Source: Bacteriovoracaceae bacterium (GTDB taxonomy: Bacteria > Bdellovibrionota > Bacteriovoracia > Bacteriovoracales > Bacteriovoracaceae). Taken from it: a stretch of DNA of 64,000 bases. Where the stretch lies: assembly GCA_023701435.1 (NCBI GenBank), contig JAMPXB010000001.1, positions 186,001-250,000 on the forward strand. The letters run 5' to 3'. Shown here piece by piece: positions 1-9,218 of this stretch; position 1 is the stretch's first letter, and each line of letters opens with the position of its first letter. The notes under the pieces are model-generated. The model had not been told where the DNA came from. It ran no database searches and saw only the letters and a list, made by a program, of their open reading frames with translations. Both the position numbers and the translations under genes were made by a program.

Positions 1-271
1 GCTAAAGGCCTGCCCGCCGGTGGATGTGCTTTATTATGACCCCATGTTTGAGGACGCTAATGAAAAAACCGCCCCCAAAAAAGAGATGCGTATATTTCGA
101 AGCATGGTCGGATCAGATCAGGATGCGGTGGATGTGTTCCAGGAAGCCCTTGAACTAAAAGTTAAACGTTTAGTTGTAAAACGGCCCCGGCAGTCCATCT
201 TTCTGTCTCATAAACCCTCGGTGGAATATATCGGGAAATCTACTCGATATGATGTGTATTTTTCAGTTTAA
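1..271 (+). CDS. rsmJ: 16S rRNA m2G1516 methyltransferase RsmJ, C-terminal part
   Basis: The reading frame is open to the left edge, so only about 90 C-terminal residues are present. The stretch YYDPMF followed by KKEMRIFRSMVG and VKRP is typical of the RsmJ family, where the DPM(F/Y) motif is the catalytic loop of this SAM-dependent rRNA methyltransferase. A GTG at position 20 is in frame but lies inside the conserved region and is not the real start. The family methylates the N2 of G1516 in 16S rRNA. The gene ends 36 bases before the next gene, on the same strand. Confidence 0.8.
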   Translation, partial: LKACPPVDVLYYDPMFEDANEKTAPKKEMRIFRSMVGSDQDAVDVFQEALELKVKRLVVKRPRQSIFLSHKPSVEYIGKSTRYDVYFSV

Positions 272-307
272 AAAGATTAGAGTAGGGGCTCATTTTGGAG
301 ACCTGTT

Positions 308-1306
308 ATGACTAAGAAGTACGATGTTTATGCCGTTGGGAATGCTCTTGTTGATATGGAGTATGAAGTTCACGACGAATTTTTCTCAAAACACAAAATT
401 GATAAGGGTTTGATGACCCTGGTAGATGAAGAGCGTCAGAATTATCTGCTTAGTGCTCTTGGGACTGCCCCTAAAAAACAGCAGTGCGGAGGCTCGGCCG
501 CCAATACGGTCATAGCCGTAGCTCAGTTTGGAGGCAAAGGGTACTATTCTTGTAAAGTGGCCAAAGATCCTATTGGGAACTTCTATTTTCAAGACCTCCA
601 GGACAATGGAGTGACTTCCAATCTTTTGAACCAGGAACGTGAAGACGGTGTCACTGGTAAATGTCTGGTGCTGATTACTCCTGATGCCGAAAGAACAATG
701 AATACCTATTTGGGTATTACTTCAAGCATTTCAAAAAATGAAATCGACATGGAGTCCATTAAGAGTTCAAAATATTTGTATATGGAAGGCTATTTAGTGG
801 CCTCTCCTACTGGTCAGGCAGCTGCCGTTCATGCCCGAAAGATAGCGGAAGCCGCAGGTGTTAAAACGGCCCTTACATTTTCAGACGTTAATATGGTTAA
901 ATTCTTTAGAGAAGGCCTTCTGGAAATGATGGGAGAAAAGATTGATTTGCTTTTTGCCAATGAATCCGAGGCTTGTGCTTTTACCGGAGTTGATGACCTC
1001 TTGGTTGCAAGGGAAGAACTTAAAAAATTCGCTAAAACCTTTGTAATAACTTTAGGAGAAAACGGTGCCATGATCTTTGACGGAGATACCTTCATTGACA
1101 TAGAACCCTATGCTGTCGAGGCGGTGGATTCAAACGGTGCCGGCGATATGTATGCGGGGGCTTTTTTGTATGGCATTACCAATCACCATACCTATGCTTC
1201 GGCTGGAAAACTGGCCTCAATGGCCGCCAGCCGTGTTGTTTCTCAGTTTGGTCCACGTTTAAAAACAGAAGTGGCGCTTGAAATTAAAAATAAAGTTTTT
1301 GGATAG
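308..1306 (+). CDS. PfkB-family sugar/nucleoside kinase, probably adenosine kinase-like
   Basis: 332 residues, the usual length for PfkB/ribokinase-family kinases. The N-terminal family motif appears as CGGSAANTV near residue 58. The C-terminal signature DSNGAGDMYAGAFLYG near residues 272-287 holds the GAGD anion hole and the catalytic Asp. These proteins transfer the gamma phosphate of ATP to a sugar or nucleoside hydroxyl. Overall sequence resembles the adenosine-kinase-like subgroup, but substrate cannot be fixed from sequence. A GGAG ribosome site at 297-300 supports the ATG. asnS follows after 8 bases, so the two are probably co-transcribed. Confidence 0.85.
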   Translation: MTKKYDVYAVGNALVDMEYEVHDEFFSKHKIDKGLMTLVDEERQNYLLSALGTAPKKQQCGGSAANTVIAVAQFGGKGYYSCKVAKDPIGNFYFQDLQDNGVTSNLLNQEREDGVTGKCLVLITPDAERTMNTYLGITSSISKNEIDMESIKSSKYLYMEGYLVASPTGQAAAVHARKIAEAAGVKTALTFSDVNMVKFFREGLLEMMGEKIDLLFANESEACAFTGVDDLLVAREELKKFAKTFVITLGENGAMIFDGDTFIDIEPYAVEAVDSNGAGDMYAGAFLYGITNHHTYASAGKLASMAASRVVSQFGPRLKTEVALEIKNKVFG

Positions 1307-1314
1307 GAGTTAAA

Positions 1315-2709
1315 ATGTCTCAGTATCTTCTCATTAAAAAAGTTTATGAAACAAAGCCTGTTGATCAGACGATTATTGTAAAGGGATGGATTAAATCTCT
1401 TCGCCAGTCAAAAAAGTTTTCTTTCATGGTCGTCAATGATGGCACTAGCCAGAAAGATCTTCAGATCATCGTGGACGGCAATCTTTCTAACTATGAAGAT
1501 GTGACAAAATTAACAATGGGTTCATCTGTTGAAGTGGAAGGCTTGTTAGTGGCCTCTCAAGGTAAGCAGCCGGTTGAAATGCAGGCCCAGAGAGTTCATA
1601 TTTTCTGCTTAAACACTGAGGACTATCCTCTTCAGAAAAAAGAGACATCGCTAGAGTATTTAAGAGAGATCGCTCATCTGCGTTCGCGTACCAATACTTT
1701 TTCAGCAGTCTTCCGCCTTCGTCATGTCCTGGCCCAGGCCACTCATGAATTCTTTTCAAATGAAAGCTTCACTTACTTGCACACTCCAGTCATTACCTCT
1801 TCGGATGCTGAAGGTGCCGGTGAAATGTTCCGGGTTTCGACTCTTAATTTAGATAAGCTTCCCCGCACTGATAAGGGTGCTATCGATTTTAAACAGGATT
1901 ATTTCGGCCGAGAAACATTCCTTTCCGTTTCAGGTCAGCTGGAAGCTGAAACATTTGCTGTCGGAGGACTTGGCAGAGTTTATACCTTTGGTCCAACTTT
2001 CCGCTCTGAGAATTCTCATACTGCCCGTCACCTTTCAGAGTTCTGGATGGTAGAGCCAGAAGCGGCCTTCTTTACATTGGAAGACAACGCTCAGCTTGCC
2101 AGCGGTTATGTAAAACACTTAATTAAGCGCTCAATTGAGCAGTGTGGAGATGAGCTGGAATTCTTGTCCAGCCGTTATGCCCCAGAGAATTTAAAAACTC
2201 TTGAGCATGTTATGAATTCTAATTTTGAAATGGTGACTTATACTAAGGCCGTCGAGATCCTTCAGGATGCTGCCAAATCTCACAAGTTTGAGTTCCCGGT
2301 TTCGTGGGGAACAGATCTTCAGACTGAGCACGAGCGCTTCCTGGCCGAGGTCTATTTCAAGCGTCCAACTATCGTGACTGATTATCCAAAAGAAATTAAG
2401 TCATTTTATATGAAACTCAATGAGGATGGTAAAACCGTTCGCGCCATGGACGTTCTTGTTCCAGGCGTGGGAGAGCTCATTGGTGGATCTCAGCGTGAAG
2501 AGAGCTATGAGAAGCTGACTCAGAGAATGAGCGATCTGAAGATGGATCCAACTAATTACTGGTGGTACCTGGATCTTCGTAAGTATGGATCAGTACCTCA
2601 TTCAGGTTTTGGTCTCGGTTTTGAACGGGCCGTGATGTATATTTCAGGAATGAGTAACATCCGGGATGTGATTCCTTTCCCACGAACTCCTAAAAACGCA
2701 GAATTCTAG
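1315..2709 (+). CDS. asnS: Asparaginyl-tRNA synthetase
   Basis: 464 residues, close to the typical AsnRS length. An N-terminal OB-fold anticodon-binding domain (about residues 15-100, VKGWIKSLRQSKKFSFMVVND) precedes the class II catalytic core. Class II motif 2 is seen as TFRSENSHTARHLSEFWMVEPE and motif 3 as GFGLGFERAVMYISGM near the end. The RDVIPFPRTP ending is typical of AsnRS. It charges tRNA-Asn with asparagine in the cytoplasm. The TAGGAG ribosome site overlaps the end of the upstream kinase gene. A strong terminator follows within 10 bases. Confidence 0.96.
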   Translation: MSQYLLIKKVYETKPVDQTIIVKGWIKSLRQSKKFSFMVVNDGTSQKDLQIIVDGNLSNYEDVTKLTMGSSVEVEGLLVASQGKQPVEMQAQRVHIFCLNTEDYPLQKKETSLEYLREIAHLRSRTNTFSAVFRLRHVLAQATHEFFSNESFTYLHTPVITSSDAEGAGEMFRVSTLNLDKLPRTDKGAIDFKQDYFGRETFLSVSGQLEAETFAVGGLGRVYTFGPTFRSENSHTARHLSEFWMVEPEAAFFTLEDNAQLASGYVKHLIKRSIEQCGDELEFLSSRYAPENLKTLEHVMNSNFEMVTYTKAVEILQDAAKSHKFEFPVSWGTDLQTEHERFLAEVYFKRPTIVTDYPKEIKSFYMKLNEDGKTVRAMDVLVPGVGELIGGSQREESYEKLTQRMSDLKMDPTNYWWYLDLRKYGSVPHSGFGLGFERAVMYISGMSNIRDVIPFPRTPKNAEF

Positions 2710-2715
2710 TCAACT

Positions 2716-2743
2716 AAAGGCCTCCAGTCGGGGGCCTTTTTTT
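2716..2743 (+). terminator. Rho-independent terminator after asnS
   Basis: AAAGGCC at 2716-2722 pairs with GGCCTTT at 2733-2739, and a run of T continues to 2743. It closes the kinase-asnS transcription unit. Confidence 0.9.
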
Positions 2744-2801
2744 AATAATTAAATATAATTTCGATATCTCCCAATTCGGGCTTGTTGTATTATTAATAAT
2801 T

Positions 2802-3224
2802 ATGAATTTAAAAAGAGTCATCTTCTTCCCAGATCCCAAAGCCGCTCACACTGAAGAAGTGAAGGGTATACTTTCAAAAGATTTCTCCTGTTTTGATAGC
2901 CGAAACAGTGATGAGTACTCCCAGGTTTTTCATCAGTCAGGACCTTTTGTTCTTCTTTTCTCAGATGCTAAATCAGCACTGGCGCTGTTAAAGGCCGAAG
3001 CGCCGACCTTGGGCGAGTTAAAATTCAAAACGTATCTTTACCTGAGTGTTAACGGTTCATTTAATGCTGAAGCTCAGAAAAAATTAAAGGATAACAGAAT
3101 CAATGTTTATCCTCTAAGTGATAAAGCAAAACTCGTTGCCAGCATCAGGGATTTTATGCGCGGTAAAGATGAAGAGTCGATTGCCATTGAAGATATTCAA
3201 TTTATTATGCCTGAGGATGATTGA
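2802..3224 (+). CDS. Receiver-like (pseudo-receiver) protein of unknown function
   Basis: 140 residues with alternating hydrophobic strands and helices (RVIFFPDP, FVLLFSDAKSAL, KTYLYLSV, INVYPLS) like a CheY fold, but without the acidic pair and the conserved Thr and Lys of an active receiver. The gene overlaps the following CheY gene through TGATG, so the two are translationally coupled. That neighbour makes a signalling role likely; this is inference. No clear Shine-Dalgarno site precedes the ATG, and an AT-rich TATTAT lies 8 bases upstream, so the mRNA may be leaderless. Confidence 0.6.
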   Translation: MNLKRVIFFPDPKAAHTEEVKGILSKDFSCFDSRNSDEYSQVFHQSGPFVLLFSDAKSALALLKAEAPTLGELKFKTYLYLSVNGSFNAEAQKKLKDNRINVYPLSDKAKLVASIRDFMRGKDEESIAIEDIQFIMPEDD

Positions 3225-3649
3225 TGGAACTGCCAAGCAATTTGAAATCAAAACATTTTCTTGTATGTGACGACTACGAAAGTATGCGGACCATGGTCTG
3301 TGATAGCCTGAAAGAATTAGGGGTCACTAGAATAACGACCGCTCCTTCAGGCAATCAAGGTTATAAGACCATTTTGAGTAAACTCGCCTCTGATCCTATT
3401 GATTTTGTCATGACCGATCTGATGATGAATGATGGCTCAGGAATCGACTTAGTAAAACAAATCCGCGCCGATGCTAAGATTAAAGGACTTCCGGTTCTCA
3501 TGATTACTTCTAAATCTGAAGTTGGCAGTGTCCTTGAAGCAGTAAAGGCCGGAGTTAATAATTATATTGTTAAACCTTGGGCCCTTGAGGACTTGTGTGA
3601 AAAAATCATCAAGTCTGCCGTGGGCGTCAGCAAGGCTGCCACTCCTTAA
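3224..3649 (+). CDS. CheY-like single-domain response regulator
   Basis: A single receiver domain of about 141 residues. The acidic pair is in FLVCDDYESMR, the phospho-acceptor Asp in FVMTDLMMNDGSG, the switch Thr in LMITSK and the conserved Lys in YIVKPW, so all active-site residues are present. No output domain follows. A TTG lies in frame at 3221, but the ATG at 3224 forms a TGATG overlap with the upstream stop and is the better start. The cognate kinase is not in this window. It may act on a flagellar motor or another effector. Confidence 0.88.
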   Translation: MELPSNLKSKHFLVCDDYESMRTMVCDSLKELGVTRITTAPSGNQGYKTILSKLASDPIDFVMTDLMMNDGSGIDLVKQIRADAKIKGLPVLMITSKSEVGSVLEAVKAGVNNYIVKPWALEDLCEKIIKSAVGVSKAATP

Positions 3650-3652
3650 AAT

Positions 3653-4888
3653 TTACCTGTTTTGGTAAGCGCTTTTTAGCTCAAGATAAATCCGCTCATT
3701 CATGTTCCCGGCCCGTGAACACATAAGGTCTGTCACATCCAACTGGTAGTTTACGTAGGAGTTGGTGTAGACATCATAAAATTCATGATAACAATCGGGC
3801 AGACCAATGACGTGACCAAATTCATGACGAATAGTCCATTGGGACTCATATTCTTCAATCGGCTGGTTTGAATCCATAACGATTTCATTGCCACCAAGCT
3901 CGTTGACATGAGGAACGACGCCAGCTTGAAATTTAAGAAGTGGACCGTTTGGATAATTTCCGAAATTGATTTTAAGTCCCCAACCATTCCAGCGAAATTC
4001 ATCTTCCACATTATTTTTAAGGTAAGGAACAAATTTAGCGATCTTCGGCGTGTTAAAGGGAACGGTGGCCGAAGTTTCAAGCCATTTAAAATCGTGACGG
4101 CGGGCGTGAGGTGGAATCTTGAAGAAGTTATTCCAGGCAGTTTTGCCGGCCTTAATGTATCTCTTGTAAACAGCAGCAACGGTGTTTTTAGAAAAGGCCT
4201 TATTAACTTCCTTCTTACAGCGATTTAGATTGCCTGTACCATTGAGACACAGCTGAATGAGAGCATATCTAATTCGGTCTACCTTGCTGCCAGGAATTGA
4301 TGCAACGTCGACCAGATGCTCTTCTTCAATTTTATTGACCATCAGATAATGGAATCCACGAACATCACGATTGGCGGCGCGGATATAGTCTGCTCGGTAC
4401 TGATCAATACTTTTATAGCGGGCAGCACTTTGATAATTTTTATCCACCCGTCTGGCGTGAGTGATGAAAGATTCATCGTCCATTCCGATTGAAGTCGGAA
4501 GATCGCCAGTAGAGAGAAGAACCTCTGTCATGGACTTAGGGAGTTCATTTAAAAGGGCGTTTGTTTCTTTTTCAATAGTAGCTGGCGAGTAGAAATTGGG
4601 TTTATCTATCGGAATCCCTCTGCGGGTAGCGGCCGAAGTTAGACGGATAGCAGTTTCAGGACTTCTTGATTGATTCACCAGGGCTATCCACTGGCTTAAA
4701 CGGCCACCGATCTTTAAGGCCTTTTCAACTGAAGGATCACTGGTCTGTTTGCGTTTGAAATTGCTCTTCTCCATATCTTGAAGAAGTTTTTGATACTCTT
4801 CTGAAGTCATCTCCAGATCAAGATGAAGGGGAGCTGCCACGGCCGAAGTGGTCAGAGTAACTAACAACAACAAAATCATGCTTTTCAT
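3653..4888 (-). CDS. Secreted zinc metalloprotease, snapalysin-like (HExxHxxGxxD)
   Basis: 411 residues with an N-terminal signal peptide (MKSMILLLLVTLTTSAVA-A). The zinc site near residue 360 reads HEFGHVIGLPDCYHEF. The HExxHxxGxxD pattern, with Asp as third ligand, is the hallmark of M7 snapalysin-type metzincins, and DLMCSRAG downstream fits the Met-turn. The N-terminal ~250 residues are helical and unlike any family I recognise, perhaps a propeptide. A ribosome site (AAGGAAAATTC before the ATG) supports the start. It converges on the CheY gene with 3 bases between the stops. Likely exported and proteolytic; substrate unknown. Confidence 0.75.
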   Translation of the reverse strand: MKSMILLLLVTLTTSAVAAPLHLDLEMTSEEYQKLLQDMEKSNFKRKQTSDPSVEKALKIGGRLSQWIALVNQSRSPETAIRLTSAATRRGIPIDKPNFYSPATIEKETNALLNELPKSMTEVLLSTGDLPTSIGMDDESFITHARRVDKNYQSAARYKSIDQYRADYIRAANRDVRGFHYLMVNKIEEEHLVDVASIPGSKVDRIRYALIQLCLNGTGNLNRCKKEVNKAFSKNTVAAVYKRYIKAGKTAWNNFFKIPPHARRHDFKWLETSATVPFNTPKIAKFVPYLKNNVEDEFRWNGWGLKINFGNYPNGPLLKFQAGVVPHVNELGGNEIVMDSNQPIEEYESQWTIRHEFGHVIGLPDCYHEFYDVYTNSYVNYQLDVTDLMCSRAGNMNERIYLELKSAYQNR

Positions 4889-4997
4889 GAATTTTCCTTC
4901 AACAGAGGGTCCTTAGAAACCCGTGGATATTAGTCTGGATAATGGAATATTGGAAATAAATTCGGGCCCGGCCGGCAAGGGGGTAAATTCTGCTCTT

Positions 4998-5025
4998 TTG
5001 ACACAGGTGGTTATACCTTTAGAAT
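4998..5025 (+). promoter_or_regulatory. Sigma-70-type promoter with start codon at predicted +1
   Basis: TTGACA at 4998-5003, a 16-base spacer, then TAGAAT at 5020-5025. The ATG of the next gene begins at 5032, exactly 6 bases after the -10 box, so transcription should start at or next to the start codon. No Shine-Dalgarno sequence could fit. Confidence 0.7.
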
Positions 5026-5031
5026 CGACCC

Positions 5032-5529
5032 ATGAAAATCATTCTCATCCTTCTTCTCCTTCTGACCGGCTGTAATAATTCCAGTGTAAGTGTGCAGGAG
5101 ATTAACCCTCTCGATACCTATTTAAACCTCCAAAGCAACGAACTCTCGGAATTACGGGACAACTACCTTCAGTTGGTAAACAACCATCGCCATGATGTGG
5201 GGGAGAGTTCTTTGATTTATTCTGAGGTGATAGAGGCCCAGGCCCAAGCGCATGTTGAAAAGATGGCCAAGGGAGAAGTTGCGTTTGGTCATACTGATTC
5301 CGACGCCCGATGTACTGCCATTTCCTCGGACCTTGTGACCGGGAATTTATGTGGTGAAATTATCGCCAAGGGATATAACTCTGCCGAAACTGTCTTCACT
5401 TCATGGGTCGGATCGGCCACTCAAAAAGCTCACCTGGAAAATGCCCGCTACACCCATACAGGTCTTGGCATCACCCGAAGCTCGACTGGTGTCATTTACT
5501 GGACCCAGATTTTCCTTGAAGTAGAGTAA
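5032..5529 (+). CDS. CAP/SCP-domain lipoprotein
   Basis: 165 residues. The signal peptide ends in a lipobox (LLLLTGC), so the protein should be lipidated. The remainder is a CAP (CRISP/antigen 5/PR-1, SCP) domain, with NNHRHDVGESSLIYSEVIEAQAQAH at the front, a GHTDSDARC segment, and a C-terminal HTGLGI...YWTQIF motif typical of bacterial CAP proteins. These are extracytoplasmic proteins whose biochemical role varies. A similar protein follows directly, pointing to local duplication. The promoter at 4998-5025 implies a leaderless message. Confidence 0.82.
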   Translation: MKIILILLLLLTGCNNSSVSVQEINPLDTYLNLQSNELSELRDNYLQLVNNHRHDVGESSLIYSEVIEAQAQAHVEKMAKGEVAFGHTDSDARCTAISSDLVTGNLCGEIIAKGYNSAETVFTSWVGSATQKAHLENARYTHTGLGITRSSTGVIYWTQIFLEVE

Positions 5530-5551
5530 GTTTCTTTGAAAGAATGGGGGA

Positions 5552-6025
5552 ATGAAAACATTCCTCTTGCTCCTCTCGTGCCTGATTTTCTTTTCCTGTG
5601 GAAAAGATTCCAAAAACTCATCACCTCAAAATTTTCAGGATACCAGTGCCCTGGAGTTAAGTTATCTTGATCTTTTTAATGATCATCGGGAAAAATTAGG
5701 TATGAACTCACTAGTCAATCTGGGCGTGATTGAAGAGATAGCGTTTGAACATAGTTTTAACATGGCCCAAGGAACTGCTCGATTCGGTCACGGTGGTTTC
5801 AACAATCGCTGCCGAAGACTGGAGAATGAATTAAGAAGTTCCGGTTGTGGAGAGATTGTGGCGCGGGGACAGAAAACCTCGAAGGATGTTTTAAGCGCCT
5901 GGCTTAATTCCCCAGCTCATCGCAAGAGCATTGAAAATCCCAGCTATACTCATACCGGTCTGGGCCTTCATAAAGATGCCAGTGGTAGGCCCTATTGGAC
6001 TCAAATATTCGTCACCATCAATTGA
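5552..6025 (+). CDS. CAP/SCP-domain lipoprotein, tandem paralogue
   Basis: 157 residues with a lipobox (CLIFFSCGK). Its CAP domain resembles that of the preceding gene (LFNDHREKLGMNSLVNLGVIEE, FGHGGFNNRC, CGEIVARGQ, HTGLGLH, YWTQIFV). The shared order of motifs and adjacency suggest a tandem duplication followed by divergence. It starts 22 bases after its paralogue and is probably co-transcribed with it. Its end overlaps the convergent sbcC by 8 bases. Confidence 0.82.
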   Translation: MKTFLLLLSCLIFFSCGKDSKNSSPQNFQDTSALELSYLDLFNDHREKLGMNSLVNLGVIEEIAFEHSFNMAQGTARFGHGGFNNRCRRLENELRSSGCGEIVARGQKTSKDVLSAWLNSPAHRKSIENPSYTHTGLGLHKDASGRPYWTQIFVTIN

Positions 6026-9000
6026 ACTGAATTTTAATGCTGCTGGTTCCATCCTGTCTTTTACTTAAGACGAGATTTACCGGTAAAGCGTTAGTGAGAG
6101 TTTTAATGTGAGAAATAATTCCGACCATGAGTCCTCGGGTTTGAATTTGTCCCAGCATATCCAGAACATCTTCCAGTGATTCCTGATCAAGAGTACCAAA
6201 GCCCTCATCAATAAAGAGGGTATCAATTTCTGCCTGACCACGGGTCATTTCTGCCAGAGCGAGGGCCATCGCCAGTGAGACCATGAAGGTTTCACCTCCG
6301 GAGAGTGTGGAGACTTTTCTTCTGCCACCTTCGCGGAATTTATCGAGGATAAAAAATTCAGGAGTCATTTTGAGCGAGCGTGTCTGGTGAACAATTTCGT
6401 AACGGCCCTGACAAAGTTTTTGCAGTTCTTCGTTGGTTTGATGAATAAGATTTTCTTCCACCAAGGAGAGAACAAAAGTTCTTAATTCATCTTTACCCAG
6501 CACTTCAAACAGCCGGAGCTTTCGGGCGAGGGCCTCATTTACGTCACGAGCTTTGAGTTCCAGAAGTTGAATTTTGTCCTGCAGTTGTTCCCAGGCAGAA
6601 AGTCTGGTTGAGATAGTGGCAAAATTCATCCGGCATTCATTGACCGCCGTTTTATATTGCTCTCTTTCCTGGGCCAGAAGGTCTTTTAACGGAATAAAGA
6701 GTTCACGAGGGGATGAGAATGATAAATCCAGGTCTTTTAATTTGGTAAGTTGTCCCAGGTCCAGCACCATCGCCAGTTCCTTCACACTGTGAAGTTCATT
6801 GGTAAAGTGAAGGTCAAAGTCCTTGCTTAGTTCATCCAGTTGATAAAGTCTTCCGCTGGAATCCTTCAGGATTAATTCCTGCTTTTTCTGTTCATTGACA
6901 TGCTGGGACCATTCTTCGGCAGTATTTTTCGCCAGCACGTTGAGTTTTCCAATCAGGTCAGAGGCCCTCTCGCCCTTTAAGGCGAGATCCAGTTCTTGCT
7001 TAAGCGCACTTATTTTCTGAAGCTGATCTTCGGTTTCTTTTTTATGTTTGACGCTCTCGATTAGGAGCTTTTCTTTTTGCTCAAGAAGATAGGTCTTCTC
7101 TTGAGTAATTTTCTCTAAGGCCTGTTCGCATTCCAGGTAGAGATTTAAATTTCTAACTTCAATCTTTAAGTCTCTGATCGTATCCCGATTGATTCCACGA
7201 ATGAGATTTTTCAGATGTTGATCAAGATCTTTTAATTTTTCTTCTTTGAGGAGGAGCTGCTTTTCAAGCTGGGTCATCTCTAACCTCAGCTTTGAGTACT
7301 GCTCTCTGGTCTTTAATAATTCATTCTTCTTTGAGTCTGCATCTTTTAAGAGTCCGGAAAGTTCCCAGCTCTGCTTGCGGATGCTTGAGAGTTCCTGATC
7401 AAGTTCCATGAGAGAGGGAAGGCTTTCTTCACACAAAGGAATGAGAGTTTTAAGCTCCCTCAGTTTTTGCTGAAGGAGATTTTTTTCAGAATCAAGTTTT
7501 TGAAGATAGATTTTCTCTTCTTCCTGACCTTTGTATAAAACCTTGTTGCCGGCCTCAAAGCGCTTACGGATTGACTCCAAATCAGTCTGACCTAGTTTTT
7601 CTTTCATCGCCTGCCATCTGCTCAGGGGAACAGTCTGTTCACAGACCGGGCAATTATCGGTCTGTTGATTTAAGGCATGATCCACACAGACTTCAGTGGC
7701 ACTCAGGACTTCCTGAAGCTTCAAAGTGGCCTCTAGTGGAAAAATATCCTCGCCGGTCTGGATGATCAGCGCCCTCAGGGCGGCAATTTTGTGTTCCAGG
7801 TTTTTTATTTCCTGCTCTGAGAGCTCAATATGTTTTTTTAGTTCTTCCGCTTTGATTTCTGCTCTTTGTTTCTTTTCAACTTTGGTGGAGAGATCAAGCT
7901 TTCGCTTTTCAATAGATTCTTCAACCTCTTTGATATTGGAAGGAATGAGCTTGATTTTATTCTCAGTTTCTTCGAGCAGTGCCTTTAATTCTTTCCCCGT
8001 GATTTCCAAGTAAGCCAGTCGCTCGGATTTGCCTTTTAGCTCTTCGCTGATAAGTTCTTTTTCCGAAAAAAGGTCAAAGAGCGGTTCAAAATAGGGACGA
8101 GCGATTTTAAGTTCATTCAGGGGAAGAGTCAGGTCATTCTTCTTTTGGGCCAGATTCTCCTGTGACTTTTTTTCTTCCCTTTCACCGGTTTTAAGTTTTT
8201 CTTCGTAGATCTTAATCTGCCCATCAAGTTCATTATTCTTTTTCTGCAGATTAATCCAGGCCTCATCCAGAAGTTTCAAGGTTTCTTCTTTCTTGAGATA
8301 GGTCTGAAGGAGAGGCAGTTGTGTTTCCTGATCTCTTTTGACTTTTTGGTAGCGCTCATTAATTTCTTCACCGGTCTTAATGATATGATTTAAGCGGGTG
8401 GTTTCCAGGGCCATATCTTTTTTGATGAGCTCTTTTTTGCGTTCATTCTCAGCAAATTTATCAAAATATGAAAAAAGGCTCACAAAATGATAGTCCATTT
8501 TTTCAATATGTTTTGCTGTTCCTTCCAGAAGGTTTAACTGAGCTTCAAGCTTTTGCTTTTCTTCTTTCAGGTTCTCACCGGAATAGGTATCCCCTCTAAG
8601 TTCTCCCAGTTTGATTTCAATTTCATTTTTGGAAGTCTGGAGAGTGTCGAGTTCAAGCTTGAGTTCTTTGCCCATGCTCTCCAGAAGTTCTCCCGGATAG
8701 AGTTTTTCCAGAATGTCTTTTCTGTCGGTAAAGGTACTGGTCAGGAACTTGGCAAATTCGCCCTGATTTAAAATGATACATTTGCAGAACTGATCAAAGT
8801 CCAGATTAAGAATTTCTGGAGTGGTAACAGTGGCGATATTTTTGGGAGAATTAAAATCCGTTCCCTCCAAAGTGTAGAGGTTTCTCGCCGGAGTTTGGGG
8901 AGTGGAATAGGCTTCCCCATTTTGCTTTCTCACTCGCGCCCGCCAATCGGCGAGATAGTATTTTCCCTTCACCTGAAAAATAAGCTCAATGGAGCCGTCT

Positions 9001-9218
9001 TTTTCACCTAAGGTCACGACGTCGAGCTGATTAACGTTCTTTTTATAGATCTGACCGTATAAGGCGAGTCCTATGCTATTTAATATAGAAGACTTTCCGG
9101 AACCGGTTTCTCCAGTAATAGCAAAGAGAGGACTTTGCTCCTGGATTTCTTTGAAATCGATAACGTGTTCACCCTTAAGGGAAGCAATGTTTTTGATTCT
9201 AAGGCGAATGAGACGCAT
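6018..9218 (-). CDS. sbcC: Exonuclease SbcCD, ATPase subunit SbcC (Rad50-like)
   Basis: 1066 residues, close to the E. coli SbcC length. Walker A GETGSGKS lies near residues 36-43. Long coiled coils flank a zinc hook, CPVC at about 523-526. The C-terminal ABC signature LSGGETF and Walker B TLFIDEGFGTLD complete the second half of the ATPase. With SbcD it forms a Mre11-Rad50-type nuclease that opens hairpins and protein-blocked DNA ends. The start overlaps the end of sbcD by 20 bases, the usual coupled arrangement. Confidence 0.96.
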   Translation of the reverse strand: MRLIRLRIKNIASLKGEHVIDFKEIQEQSPLFAITGETGSGKSSILNSIGLALYGQIYKKNVNQLDVVTLGEKDGSIELIFQVKGKYYLADWRARVRKQNGEAYSTPQTPARNLYTLEGTDFNSPKNIATVTTPEILNLDFDQFCKCIILNQGEFAKFLTSTFTDRKDILEKLYPGELLESMGKELKLELDTLQTSKNEIEIKLGELRGDTYSGENLKEEKQKLEAQLNLLEGTAKHIEKMDYHFVSLFSYFDKFAENERKKELIKKDMALETTRLNHIIKTGEEINERYQKVKRDQETQLPLLQTYLKKEETLKLLDEAWINLQKKNNELDGQIKIYEEKLKTGEREEKKSQENLAQKKNDLTLPLNELKIARPYFEPLFDLFSEKELISEELKGKSERLAYLEITGKELKALLEETENKIKLIPSNIKEVEESIEKRKLDLSTKVEKKQRAEIKAEELKKHIELSEQEIKNLEHKIAALRALIIQTGEDIFPLEATLKLQEVLSATEVCVDHALNQQTDNCPVCEQTVPLSRWQAMKEKLGQTDLESIRKRFEAGNKVLYKGQEEEKIYLQKLDSEKNLLQQKLRELKTLIPLCEESLPSLMELDQELSSIRKQSWELSGLLKDADSKKNELLKTREQYSKLRLEMTQLEKQLLLKEEKLKDLDQHLKNLIRGINRDTIRDLKIEVRNLNLYLECEQALEKITQEKTYLLEQKEKLLIESVKHKKETEDQLQKISALKQELDLALKGERASDLIGKLNVLAKNTAEEWSQHVNEQKKQELILKDSSGRLYQLDELSKDFDLHFTNELHSVKELAMVLDLGQLTKLKDLDLSFSSPRELFIPLKDLLAQEREQYKTAVNECRMNFATISTRLSAWEQLQDKIQLLELKARDVNEALARKLRLFEVLGKDELRTFVLSLVEENLIHQTNEELQKLCQGRYEIVHQTRSLKMTPEFFILDKFREGGRRKVSTLSGGETFMVSLAMALALAEMTRGQAEIDTLFIDEGFGTLDQESLEDVLDMLGQIQTRGLMVGIISHIKTLTNALPVNLVLSKRQDGTSSIKIQFN

